Assembly: GCA_030323885.1 (NCBI GenBank)
Contig: CM059187.1
Location: forward strand, 123,448,665 to 123,512,664
Origin: Branchipolynoe longqiensis
Taxonomy: Eukaryota; Annelida; Polychaeta; Phyllodocida; Polynoidae
Reading direction: 5' to 3'
DNA length: 64,000 bases
In this document: in pieces, positions 48,160 through 58,633 of the stretch
How positions within the stretch are numbered: the first letter of the stretch is position 1
Layout: each line of letters begins with the position of its first letter
Made by a program: the position numbers and the translations under genes
Notes under the pieces: generated by a model
Told to the model about the DNA's origin: nothing
What the model saw: only the letters and a program-made list of their open reading frames with translations
Database searches by the model: none

Positions 48160-48505
48160 TTGGTGTGTTTGTTTGTTTTGTTTGTACCCACCCTGATATG
48201 ACCTAATGTCATATCAGGGTGGGTACCGACTTGTGACAATGTGCACTCATGGTGACTTTATAGTGCTGTCCCACTTAGAGTCCAGGCCACTGGCACCATG
48301 ATGTAATATTACATCATGGTCACATCACATTATGCTGATGCTGCCATAACCAGTCCTTGTCCTGTCATAGTAATTCAAAGTGCCAGCCTAGGCAGCAACA
48401 AGTATCAATTTAATAATTCATTGGTATGATTTGGCGAGAATTCCAACTCCTGACCTTCCGCATGGGAAGCCTGCGCTCTATCGAACCGGCCACAGCGTCT
48501 GGTAG
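48160..48505 (-). repeat. tRNA-headed SINE, family 1, with fold-back at its end
   Basis: The usual segment between the (TTTG)n end and GTACCGACTTGTGACA is replaced by an inverted copy of the neighbouring sequence: arms 48184-48202 and 48108+100 (48208-48226) are perfect 19-bp inverse repeats with loop CTAAT. The degraded head is near 48470-48500. Confidence 0.8.
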
Positions 48506-48567
48506 GCGGCCGAGAAGAAGATATACCTGCAGCCAAGTATTACGTATAAAATAATGTTACTATATTA

Positions 48568-49068
48568 CAAGATAACCCCGTTAAACCAAACTTGAAGGGA
48601 CCCCAGAAATTTGTTTGGATTAACCGATCATTGGTTTAACCGACCTTTGACTTCGATTTTGACTTGGATTTGGCAACAACTTTGGTGCATTATGAATGTA
48701 ATATACAATGTGTATGGACACTATGATTATTGTTTTTTATGCATATACAGTTTAACCCCATTAAACCAAGCTCGGTTAAATCAAACGATCGGTTAATCCA
48801 AACTTTTTTCAGCGACCCATCAAAATACTACCATTTATCATATAAAAAGTCCCAGATGACCTTAAAACCACATGAAACTTTGGTTTAACTGTACCGGAAG
48901 TGGCCTGGGGCCGACAATTTTGTTTGGATTAACCAATACTTTGGATTAGCCAACTTTGATTTAACCAACTTTTTTATATGATAAATGGTAGTATTTTGTT
49001 GCGCCGCCAAAAAAAGTTTGGATTAACCGATCGTTTGGTTTAACCGAGCTTGGTTTAACGGGGTTGTT
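48568..49068. mobile_element. Palindromic TIR element(s), mariner-like
   Basis: Outer ends ATAACCCCGTTAAACCAAAC and GCTTGGTTTAACGGGGTTGTTA are inverse repeats; a second end, TACAGTTTAACCCCATTAAA, lies inside at about 48747 and faces a GGTTTAACTGTACC at about 48881. Repeated GGATTAACCGATCGTTTGG blocks occur throughout. Two related elements are probably nested. Confidence 0.65.
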
Positions 49069-49369
49069 ATGTATAAACAATTTACGGGCCATCCCCGTTA
49101 TGTGAGCTTTTGTTGTTGGCTTTGGTGATGTAGTTGCATTCACCCCCACCCCACCCCACCACACACACATCAGGTATGCGTTCATCTGGATGTTATATTT
49201 ATACTTTATAGTGTACAGTGCATCCTCTCTCCTAGCATTGGTGTCATTGGACCGAACATAAAGCAAGAACATAGGTATCAAAGTAACACGGGTCCAATAT
49301 TATGGCTATCTCTAATACGGTTTTAGGGACAATGACACTGCAAATGTCACATCGTGCATCAATCTCTTA

Positions 49370-50105
49370 AGCAGCTGTCACACATCACCGGATTGGAGGA
49401 AACGGAAAGAAACTGAACAAAGTCCATTGCTAGTCCGGTTTTTGCCCGTACAAGTTTTTGAACATGCACAAAACTTGGAACGGATTCCGCCGGATTGACA
49501 TCTACTGTTCTTGTCCGGTGTCGTATTCTCAGCGCCCGGTCATTCTCAGCGGCCTGTCGTGGCTTCTGCGCATGCGCGGATTTTCGCACGTTGCGGCGAT
49601 CACTGCTATTTGTTTTGTTTACACTCGGCGATTCGACGCTGATCGAGCTGCTACGTTAATATCGCTTGGAATTTAAGGTTAATTTAATTAAATTTCATTA
49701 TTTGAGTATGTAATTCTGTTAAATATGATCGCATTCAATAGATTTCGGCCTAATCGGTCCCTGACACTGCTGGGTACCTGGCCTGAGCTTGTAGCCGGCG
49801 AGGCCATGGGTCTTTTGCATATGTCTTAAAATCCACGCATGCGCAGAAGCCATGATAGGCCGCTGAGAATGACCGGGCGCTGAGAATACGACACCGGTTT
49901 GAGTTCCTTTCGTCTGTTGGCTATCTGTTCATGTCTGTTTCGTGTCCGTTTCATGTCCGTTTCATGTCCGTTCGTCCAGTGTCCTTTGACATGATATCGC
50001 CACATTTTGACACATTTTAATACATATTGATACTGATCACCCCCGAACACCACCGGACTGGACAATTCTGTCCGTTGCTCAATCCTGTGATGTGTGACAG
50101 CCGCT
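49370..50105. mobile_element. PIF/Harbinger-like non-autonomous element 3 (736 bp)
   Basis: TIRs AGCAGCTGTCACACATCACC and the inverse AGCGGCTGTCACACATCACA, flanked by TTA at 49367-49369 and 50106-50108. Inside are near-perfect inverted arms of about 70 bp (49516-49584 and 49829-49900, with CGTATTCTCAGCGCCCGGTC). Between them is about 200 bp matching the core of the 51-kb element. Outer parts repeat CCGGA, ACGGA and GTCCGTTTCAT. Confidence 0.85.
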
Positions 50106-50299
50106 TTAACTCTCACATTTCTATGGCCAAATATGTGTCGACATAGCTAACATATTGCAAAGCTATTTGGATTCGTATATCACCATTCATATTAACGCTG
50201 CGTCGATATATTTGTTTGCTTGTTTATTTTGTATGTGTTGTAGGGGATTTATTTTTGTGGGTTTTTTTTATTTGGGAGGTGGGTATGAGGCGGGATTTA

Positions 50300-50635
50300 C
50301 GCCCAAGCAACCTCTATTGTTATCAGGACGAGCACCGACTTGCATTGTAACAGTGTGCACTGATGATGACCTTATTGTGCCACCCCATTGAGAGACTGTT
50401 CCGCCAGCACCAGGACCCGATACCCCGACTCAGTCACCTGTCTTCCTGTCTTCCTGACACCGAGTGAACCAGTCCTTGTTCTATCCCAGTAATGCCGAGC
50501 ACCAAGCTAGATTGTGACAAGTATCAATTGTGTAAGTTCTTGGTTAATTTCGAGCCAGAGTTGTGCCATGACCTTGTACACCGGACGCCATCGCTCTTCC
50601 CGATTAGGTCACTCCGTCTAGTGGACTGTTGGTCG
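50300..50635 (-). repeat. tRNA-headed SINE, family 1 (diverged)
   Basis: TATCAGGACGAGCACCGACT, CCCCATTGAGAGACTG, AACCAGTCCTTGTTCTATCC, ending near a degraded head CGATTAGGTCACTCCGTCTAG. Confidence 0.75.
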
Positions 50636-50887
50636 ATTAATGCGTAAATTAATACATCAGGTTGTTTTTATATAGACTTCGAACAGACTTTTTTTTTTTT
50701 TTTTCAAAGAATTTATTTACCATGCCCATAGCGGATGAGTGTGTTAACGCTGTATTGTTTTAACCGCTGGGCAGCACCAGTTCAAATTAGTTCAAATCAG
50801 GACAAGGGGCAGTGTCATGATAAAGACCATTTCAGATTTCCATGTAAATGTCAATGTTGGCAGGCATATGATTACCAACACTGACAG

Positions 50888-52172
50888 ATTGTTTGTTTGT
50901 TGTTGTTTTACATCCTAACAACATCTAAGGTCATATCAGTACGGGTACCGACTTGTGACATTACGCACTCATGGCGACTTTATGGTGCTGCGTCACTGGA
51001 AGAGCAGGGCCCGTATGCATGAAGAATTATTTATCGGCTCCGGTGTTAAGGGCCGGGTCCGGGTTAGCTAATGCCGGCATTGGAAATTTGGTCACGCGGT
51101 ATGTATGGAGCCAAAGTGCGGAGGCGTTAGCTAACCTAGCAGTTATTTATAGATATGGGAAATCCCTCTGTCACTGTGCACATTCGTCGATTTGACAATA
51201 TTAATATCGCCGCCATTGTAGCAGTGGCGTTAATATCAGTTCGAATTTAGGGTTAATTTAATGAAATTTCACGATTTGAGTATGTAATTCTGTTAAATAT
51301 GATCGCATTGAATAGATTTGCACCTAATATATTGCCAAGGATGCGGCGGCGGCGGCGGCGGTGATGTTTTGTTGATGTTCTACAGGATGGATAGCGACGT
51401 CGATGCGGCGGCGGCGATTTGTTTTGTGTACATTCGGCGATTTGACAATATTAACATTGCCGCGTTAATATCGGTTCGAATTTAGGGTGAATTTAATGAA
51501 ATTTCACGATTTGAGTATGTAATTCTGTCAAATATGATCGCATTGAATAGATTTGGGGCTAATGCATTGCCGCCGATTTGGGCCTAATTGGATAGCGACG
51601 TCGATGAAGCGGTAGCAATTTGTTTTGTGTACATTCATCGATTTGACAATATTAATATCGCCGCCAATGTAGCGGCGGCATTAATATGGGTTCGATTTTA
51701 GGGTTAATTTAATGAAATTTCACGATTTGAGTATGTAATTCTGTTAAATATGATCGCATTCAATAGATTTGGCCCGAGTTAGTCCCTAACACCGATGGTA
51801 AACCTGGTATGGGCTGGGGTTAGACTCTCCGACCTTAAACTCACGGAGTTTCCCTAACACTCCCCCATGCATACCAACTTTACCCCGCTAACCCAGAGAT
51901 CGCCGCTAACCACAGGTTTGGAGCACTAACCCTGCTTCATGCATATGGCCCCTGGCCACCAGCACCATGACCTGATATCCCACTCAGTCACATTATCCTG
52001 ACACTGAACCAACCAGTCCTTGTCCTATCCTAATAATGCCGAGCGCCAGGCTAGGAAGTGACAAGTATCAATTTTTAAGTCATTGGTTTGACTTGACCAG
52101 GGTTCGAACCCACGACCCCATGATCGACACGGGAGACGGACGCTCTAACTCATTCGGCCATCCCGTCTGGTC
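50888..52172 (-). repeat. tRNA-headed SINE, family 1, split by a TIR element
   Basis: Tail half 50888-51008 (TTGTTGTTTTACATCCTAAC to ACTGGAAGAGCAGG), head half about 51954-52172 (CCACCAGCACCATGACCTGA to CTCATTCGGCCATCCCGTCTGG). The two halves join into a complete family 1 SINE once the 51-kb element is removed. Confidence 0.85.
51007..51956. mobile_element. GGGGCC-ended TIR element with tandem core, copy 1
   Basis: Ends CAGGGCCCGTATGCATGAAG and CATGCATATGGCCCCTG are inverse. The core holds three tandem units of about 150-200 bp, each with GTTTTGTGTACATTCGGCGA, TTCGAATTTAGGGTTAATTTAATGAAATTTC and GTATGTAATTCTGTTAAATATGATCGCATTGAATAGATTTG. No transposase. Ends of the CAGGG type resemble hAT elements, but no 8-bp duplication is visible. 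Confidence 0.75.
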
Positions 52173-52289
52173 AACAGTGACAGAATAAATACCCCTAACT
52201 TTTCGCCACGACTATAGACCTTTGCTGCCGACACGACATTAAAACCATTAGTGAACTTGACTGACACATGGGCACTATTATAATTGCTG

Positions 52290-52638
52290 ACCAGGAGACC
52301 AGGTGCAGTGGCCGAATCGGTAGAGTGCAGGCCTGGCGTGTGGGAGATCGGGAATTCGGTTCCAGGTCGAGTCAAACCAATGTCTTATAAAAATTGATAC
52401 TTGTCGCTTCCTAGCTTGGCACTCAGCATTAATAGGATAGTGCAAGGACTGGTTGGCTCAGGGTCAGGACAATGTGACTAACTGGAATATCGGTACATGG
52501 TGTCAGTGGCCTGATTTCCAAGTGAGGCAGCACTATAATATAAAGTCGCCACGAGAGCACACTATCACAAGTCGGTACCCCGTCCTGATGCGACTTTAGA
52601 TGTTGCCAGGACGTAAAACCCCAACAACCAATGGAATT
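52290..52638 (+). repeat. tRNA-headed SINE, family 1 (second head type)
   Basis: Head GGTGCAGTGGCCGAATCGGT, GGAATTCGGTTCCAGGTCGA, then the same body as other copies to GATGTTGCCAGGACGTAAAACC. Confidence 0.85.
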
Positions 52639-52909
52639 AACAAAACTCACACAATAAATACCACTAACTTTTCTCCACGACCATAACCCTTGCTACCGAC
52701 ACTGCGCTAAAACTTAAAACTATCAGCAATCGTTCAATGAACCATTATATTTACTGACACATGGTCATTGTTATCATCACCGGGGACCAGGAACCTTGGA
52801 AGGAACGGCGCAGCAATTGGACATTGCGATTATCCCACGCCATTTGCAGTGTGTTTCACCAAGCAGCGTTGGCATGAAATTGGCCGTCACTGGAGCGGTC
52901 GCCTCGGGT

Positions 52910-52922
52910 GGCGCCACCTGGA
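52910..52922 (-). promoter_or_regulatory. CTCF-like motif (candidate)
   Basis: GGCGCCACCTGGA, reverse orientation of the CCAGGTGGCGC core. It lies in a GC-rich patch (52790-53120) without a recognised exon. Confidence 0.25.
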
Positions 52923-53269
52923 GTGGTGGTCCGACAAAGATGTGACGTGGTGCATTGTGGGAGCCGCGTCGCGCAGTATTGACTATTGGACACCTGTAAT
53001 TTACATGTGTGGCCCGCACTGCTGTCACTGTGACAGTCTCGCCACATCCACCATAGCGCCATCTTGTGGGTGTGAGGTGGAGGTGGAAGTGGGGGTGGAG
53101 ATGGAGGAGGACACTCTGTGTCTGATGTGACAGCAGATACCCCCTAACCCCCACCTCGCCCCCCGCCCCCCCCCGCCCCCTCCCTCGCAATGCCCACCTT
53201 AGAATAACAGTTGTCCCACAATGACTTGAGTTGGACAAGTACACCCCCACCCCCACCCACACCTTCTTA

Positions 53270-53530
53270 CATTGATTGGTTGGTTTGTTGTTGGAGTATT
53301 ACGTCCAGACAACATCCAAGGTCATAATACTCATATCACAACGAGTATCGACTTGTGACCCTGACAGTGCAGACTCATGGCAACCTCATAGTGCTGCCCC
53401 ACTGGGAGTCTTCCAGGCTACCAGTATCATGTAATATATATTACATACAAAATATATTTGTAATATATATATATATATATTACATACAAAAATATATATG
53501 TAATACATTATATATATATATATACAATTA
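53270..53530 (-). repeat. SINE family 1 fragment and (TA)n
   Basis: 53270-53435 is a SINE tail (GTTGTTGGAGTATTACGTCC, TGCCCCACTGGGAGTCTTCC); 53435-53527 is a TATATA run. Confidence 0.7.
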
Positions 53531-53767
53531 CTTGTATTTCGTACCCATTCAGGTTATATTCGAATTTACGATCAGATATACGGCAATATTATCCCACGAA
53601 ATGGTATTGTGTCAGCTAGGTGCATGAGTATACATATCTGCTTTATAATTCACGCATTGTGGACAATTCTATTGTGTAACTGTGAAATCAGCTAGAAAAT
53701 CCAAACTGTTTGATGTTAAAAATTGCCTGTGAGTTTATCACGGTCAGCTCCAGGCATCAGAGGAGTA

Positions 53768-54028
53768 TAAATGAGGCTGTCTCGAAAGGTGCTAAGTAAC
53801 TTTGGACAAAGATTTGTCCATTGTAACGATTAACATAGTATCCGCTTATGCATTTGCTCAGAATAAACTGATTTGTTTTTTTACATGGTGTTTCATAATC
53901 CCAATAGAATACATATTGATTTGAAGCAAATGTCCTTGTGTTATCAGTGTAAACGTTTCTGGGCCATTTTGTGTCAATCATTACATGGACAAAAAAAAGA
54001 ATAGTTATCACCTTTTGAGACAGGCTCA
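53768..54028. mobile_element. TIR element family C (MITE), copy 2
   Basis: Ends GAGGCTGTCTCGAAAGGTGC and CACCTTTTGAGACAGGCTC. Inverse of 31103-31354. It ends about 20 bp inside the intron from the donor of the 54049-54191 exon. Confidence 0.82.
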
Positions 54029-54048
54029 AATACAGTGAGCACACATAC

Positions 54049-54191
54049 CAGTTAGTCGCTCCTCCATTCTTCCTTGCTGGAGTTTGTTGCGCACGAAAAT
54101 ACTTTTGTTGGCGAGGAATTTGGAGCAGGCCGCGCCACGATACAGCTGACAAAAACCCTCGTTGTCGTCTTGATTCCCCTGGTCCGCCATT
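54049..54191 (-). CDS. ROR: ROR gene B, CRD exon 1 (most 5' exon found)
   Basis: Acceptor TGTTCTTCAG before AATGGCGG, donor ACTG|GTATGT; 143 bp. Encodes MADQGNQDDNEGFCQLYRGA, ACSKFLANKSIFVRNKLQQG and RMEERLT, matching the start of the ROR CRD (EDGFCQPYRGIACARF in human ROR1) with its first two Cys and an NKS sequon where ROR1 has NRT. The final G plus CT of the next exon give Ala, continuing into AFTVVATSS. The exon starts in phase 2, so coding exons (Ig domain, signal peptide) should lie upstream. The Met right after the acceptor is probably internal. Confidence 0.92.
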
Positions 54192-54984
54192 CTGAAGAAC
54201 ATGAATAATGCACGTGTTGAGAGGAAGAAATGGCAATCGTGGATTGAGATTAGTCGAGCTTGTTTTGGCTGTACGGGTGTGGTGCCTGCATTACAGGGTC
54301 CTGTGTATAACATGCATGGGTGAGCAGTTACGGCATAATATATATATATGTATATATATGTATATATATATATGTATACATATATATAATTATGCATATA
54401 TTTAAATGCATATATGCATATATCACAATATGTATATAATAGTATTTCTCGGGGTTAACTGAGTAGGATAATGAGCAGGCGAGCGGAGGCGCCACCATCG
54501 GAGTTGAAGCCTGATCACTAGATGAGTAGTCCGAAGCTCAACCACCCGATTACTGGCGGGTGGGTGTTAGGATAGTATAATATTCCAGGTTATTATACTC
54601 GTATAATTCTTATACAGCATATATGTATATGATAAATGTATGTATGTGTATATGCACATATTATATAGATGTGTATATATATATTATATCTTTATATATA
54701 TATATATATATATATATTACGCGCAAAATAGATCAGACTTCCTATATAGGCCTATAGGTGCTTGCATGGGTTGATGGTTAAACGCGTGGGCAGACAGGTA
54801 GCGCCACAAGCGGACCTGAGGTTGTCAGCAATGAGCAGTAGATGACTAGTGTAAAATAAATAAGAGCCCTGCAGTGGATGACTGAAGGGATTGCATAGAT
54901 ATACATATATACAATATACATAGATGTATATATATATATATAGGAATTCGAAATAGATATGCATATATATCCAGTCTCCCAGTC

Positions 54985-55020
<36 letters not shown>

Positions 55021-55025
55021 CGACA
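54192..55025. repeat. Intron/5' flank with several (TA)n microsatellites
   Basis: TATATA tracts at 54339-54440, 54600-54720, 54898-54942 and 54985-55018 in otherwise unrecognised sequence. No further gene B exon seen. Confidence 0.6.
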
Positions 55026-55535
55026 ACTGTATGCGATGATTGATTAAGTGGGGTTTTATACCGGAGCAACACCTGAGCAACATATCATGAGTACATGTTT
55101 GCATTGTGCGCCTCTTGGAGGATCTATATTGCTATCCTATAAATACATATAAAGAGGTCATGTTTGAATATAAACGGTTAGACAGGAAATGGCCTAGAAA
55201 TGATTTAATTTCTTAAAGTGGTATCGGCTATTTCTTCATTGCAAAGTGATCTATAGGGAGAGGGGCTGGTTCTTTCTCCAAAAGCCGGACGCTGGTAGTA
55301 TGCTAACGATACATCCGGTGTGGGATTATAAAGACGCGCCGACCGGAAGTAGGTTAAACCAGCCCTCCAGTAGACAGCAACGGGAGAGCCGCTCTCACAC
55401 ACCTGGAACAGCGCCGTGACAGCCGGGTCTTGGACGCCTCCAGGGTGTCGCTTCCAGGATGTGCTCTGCTTCGGTCACCACCTTACCCCCCACCTCCCCC
55501 CTCTCCCCCCACACAGCCCCTCCTCAACCCCCTCA
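55026..55535. other. No gene recognised
   Basis: Moderately GC-rich (55230-55460). A - strand frame of about 65 codons has no domain match I can recognise. Confidence 0.35.
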
Positions 55536-55539
55536 AACC

Positions 55540-55872
55540 GGGCGCGGCGTCATCATATCGGCAGAGAGCGGGCCTCGCGTGACAGAGATCGGGAGTTCGG
55601 TTCCCGGTCGAGTCAAACCAATGACTTATCAAATTGATACTTGTCTCTTCTTAGCCTGGTGCTCAGCGTAAATAGGATAGGGCAAGGACTGGTTGGGTTG
55701 GTGTCAGGATAATGTGACTGAGTGGGATATCGGGGTCATGGTGCTGGCCACATGATTTCCCAATGGGAAAGTACTATAAGGTCGTCATGAGTGCACACTA
55801 TCACAAGTCGGAACCCGTCCTGATATGACCTTACATATTGCCAGGACGTAAAACTCTAACAACCATCCAACC
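55540..55872 (+). repeat. tRNA-headed SINE, family 1
   Basis: Head CCGGGCGCGGCGTCATCATATCGGC, GGGAGTTCGGTTCCCGGTCG, body to CAGGACGTAAAACTCTAAC. Confidence 0.85.
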
Positions 55873-56330
55873 ACCCCCAGTCACCCCCCCCCCCTCACAC
55901 ACACACACATCCCGCAACCACTACGCCCACAGCTCCACCCACACCGCAGCCACCACGCCATTTCCATGCACCACTCACGGTCCCCGACCCCCACTCCCCG
56001 CTTCCACCACGACCCCATTCCCACCCACAGGGCCAGGGCCGTATTTAATGTCTGTTCAATAAAGAAGCAACAATATTGTTTTGAACACCTGAGACATGAG
56101 CAGCTCGGGGCAGATTTAATCAGATTGAAATGAGTCACTTTTTGTTTTGTTTTCTTTTAAATTAAAAAAAAATATCTCACTTCTCGGACCTCACAAAAAT
56201 CTCATTTCCAGTTGGGAGTAAAGAGGAAGTGCTGGATAATTGATGATGCACTATTAGTATTACATGATCTTCGTAGGCCGGGAAGAAGCCGTATTAGAAA
56301 CTGTCAGCCCTGAAGAATGCGTTTGGAAGT
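55873..56330. other. C-rich and ordinary non-coding sequence
   Basis: C/CA-rich at 55865-56030, then unremarkable sequence; no exon found. Confidence 0.4.
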
Positions 56331-57055
56331 TCGGTAACCCCCCCCCCCCCCTTCACAGACATTATTGGGCTTTAACTGTTTATACTAGAGCGGGCAAACC
56401 GGTAACCCCCCCCCCCCCCACCACCACCACCACCACCATATACACACATCACCAGGTTTGAACTGTTTGTACTAGAGAGGGAAAACCGCTGACCCGCCCC
56501 CCCCCCCACACACACATATATCACTGGGTTTTAACTGTTTATACTAGAGCGGGCAAACCGGTAACCCCCCACCCATCCCCCCCATACACACACACACATC
56601 ACCAGGTTCGAACTGTTTGTACTAGAGCGGGAAAACGGTCCCCCCCCCCCCCCAACACACACATACATCACTGGTTTAATAACTGTTTATACTAGAGCGG
56701 GGAATAACGGTACCCCCCCCCCCCCCCCCACACACACATACATTACTGGGTTTAACTGTGTATACTAGGGCGGGAAACCGGTACTACACCCCACCCCCCC
56801 CCACACGCACATTACTGGGTTTATAACTTTATACTAGAGCGGGCAAACCGCTAACCCCCCCCCCCCCACATATACGGGGGGGGGGCGGGGGTAGCGGGCT
56901 TTAACACACACATTACCCCACACCAGCCTCCACCATATTACTGGGTTTTAACTGCTTATAATTGAGTGGGCAAACCGGGAACCCTACCCACGTTACTAGT
57001 TCTAACTGTTTATACTAGAATGGGCAAATGCCAACTCCCCCCCCCCACCCACCCC
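56330..57055 (+). repeat. Minisatellite with embedded poly-C runs
   Basis: Eight to nine units of about 65-100 bp: TTTAACTGTTTATACTAGAGCGGGCAAACCGGTAA, then a run of 8-17 C, then (CA)n CATCACTGGG. Most of the length change between units lies in the C run. Confidence 0.88.
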
Positions 57056-57071
57056 AACCATTACCAGATCT

Positions 57072-57598
57072 TAAAGTTGCATGGTCCGATGAAACATATT
57101 TTTTTCAAAACCAAAACACTTACCTACATTTGATTCTATATATCCAACTTAGGTACTGGTGCATTAACTAAGGCTTTGGGGCAGCATATACAGAATAATC
57201 AGTAAATTTATTACCCCATCCCTTTGGACACCTACATTGAAGCAGGCATTAGGCAGGGAGGCCACAAACCAATTAGGTAAATCTCATGACCTTATTAATC
57301 TTGCCCTCATTCCCAGTACCATATATGGCATCAGTCAGGTTCCAGACTAGCTCCACATTAATAGGTCATTCCTCATCACGTGGCCATCGTGAGATGTGAA
57401 TCTGGGCCACAACAATAAGACTTTTGACGAGGTTGCTGAAATGATTTTCGATTCTTTCAGCTCAAATTGCTCGAAAATTAGCCATTTTTCATGTAACTGA
57501 CTCCGGAATAATGAATAGTAGGGTAAACTAGTCAACCTGACATATTTATCTAAAAGATTCTGCAAAAACTTGAACGTAATCGGACTACGCAACTTTAA
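57072..57598 (-). mobile_element. TIR element family B, with extra internal sequence
   Basis: Left end TTAAAGTTGCATGGTCCGATGA, right end AATCGGACTACGCAACTTTAA. The middle (about 57180-57430) does not match other copies and may be a nested insertion. Confidence 0.65.
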
Positions 57599-57649
57599 CT
57601 GTTTATACAAGAGAAGGCTAACAAGCAGGAGGAATCACTGGAGGCGCGT

Positions 57650-58050
57650 TGGCGGGGTGGGGGTGGGGTGGGGAGTGGGGGGTTGGTGGGTGCAGAGTCG
57701 GTTGTGGGTGGGGGGTTGGTGGGCATCCATTTGTGTGCCGACCTATGTGTGGCGCAGACATGAATTGTCTATAATATAGGGCTATGGCCGACCCTGGAGA
57801 GTTAATTCATCAAGGCGCAGGTGCGTCTGAGAGGTCCGACTCACTGGAGGGGCGGTTTAGACGCAGTGTCCACCTGGGGCTCCTCCTCCTGCTACCTGCA
57901 GTATCCAGCCCGACTCCTTCCTTATCAACCAGATTTCACTCCCCCCCCCCCCCAAACCCTCCCCCCCCTCATCCCCTCCCCTCCCCCACACTCCCCACAC
58001 ACGTTGCCAGCGCCCCCACCCCACCCCCACCCCCGCCCCCCACACACACA
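57650..58050. repeat. G-rich tract (57650-57725) and C-rich tract (57935-58050)
   Basis: GGGGTGGGGGTGGGGTGGGG and related runs on the + strand, then poly-C/CCCCACC stretches. Both can form G-quadruplexes, on opposite strands. Confidence 0.7.
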
Positions 58051-58385
58051 TGACCGGACGCGGTGGCCGATTGAGGTTTGAGGACAGGCTTCCCATGTGG
58101 AGGCGGAATGTCTGGAGTTGGAATCCCAGCCGAGTCAAACAGCTGACTTATCAAATTGATACTTGTCGCTACCTAGCCTGCCACTTGGCATTAATAGGAT
58201 AGGACATACTATATCCAGTAGCACCATAATGTGACTGTGTGGGATATCGGGTCATGGTGCTGGCAGCCTGGTATCCTAGTGGGGCAACACTATAAAATTC
58301 CCATGAGTGCACACAGTCACAAATCAGTACCTGTTCTGATATTACCATAGATGTTGCTAGGACGTAAAACACCAAGAAACACACC
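58050..58385 (+). repeat. tRNA-headed SINE, family 1
   Basis: Head GACCGGACGCGGTGGCCGAT, body AGCCGAGTCAAACAGCTGAC, AGTGGGGCAACACTATAAAA, end TTGCTAGGACGTAAAACACC. Confidence 0.85.
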
Positions 58386-58633
58386 TCCTCATCACATCTA
58401 TTAACCTGCTCCCATCCTCGCATTCTCCCTCCATGCACCATTCTCTACTCATCCTTATAAGTTATATTCACATACTTTCTCCCATTCCCCACTGTCCTTT
58501 GTCACTCCGCCACCCACTCACCCATCACCACCCACCACACGACCCCCCCCTCCCGAACTCCCGACTCCACACCCCAAGACCCCCACCACCATCAACACTA
58601 CCACCACAATCCACCACCCCTGAAGGTTATATT

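Noticed and set aside
55205..55402. - strand frame with CESGSPVAVYW, tested as the missing Ig exon
   Set aside because: Cys-Trp spacing and the absence of a YxC motif do not fit an Ig domain, and no acceptor/donor pair in the needed phase was seen.
57784..58053. + strand frame with a hydrophobic HLGLLLLLPAVSSP stretch, as a signal-peptide exon
   Set aside because: It is on the strand opposite gene B, is followed by a poly-proline run from C-rich low-complexity DNA, and has no downstream exon.
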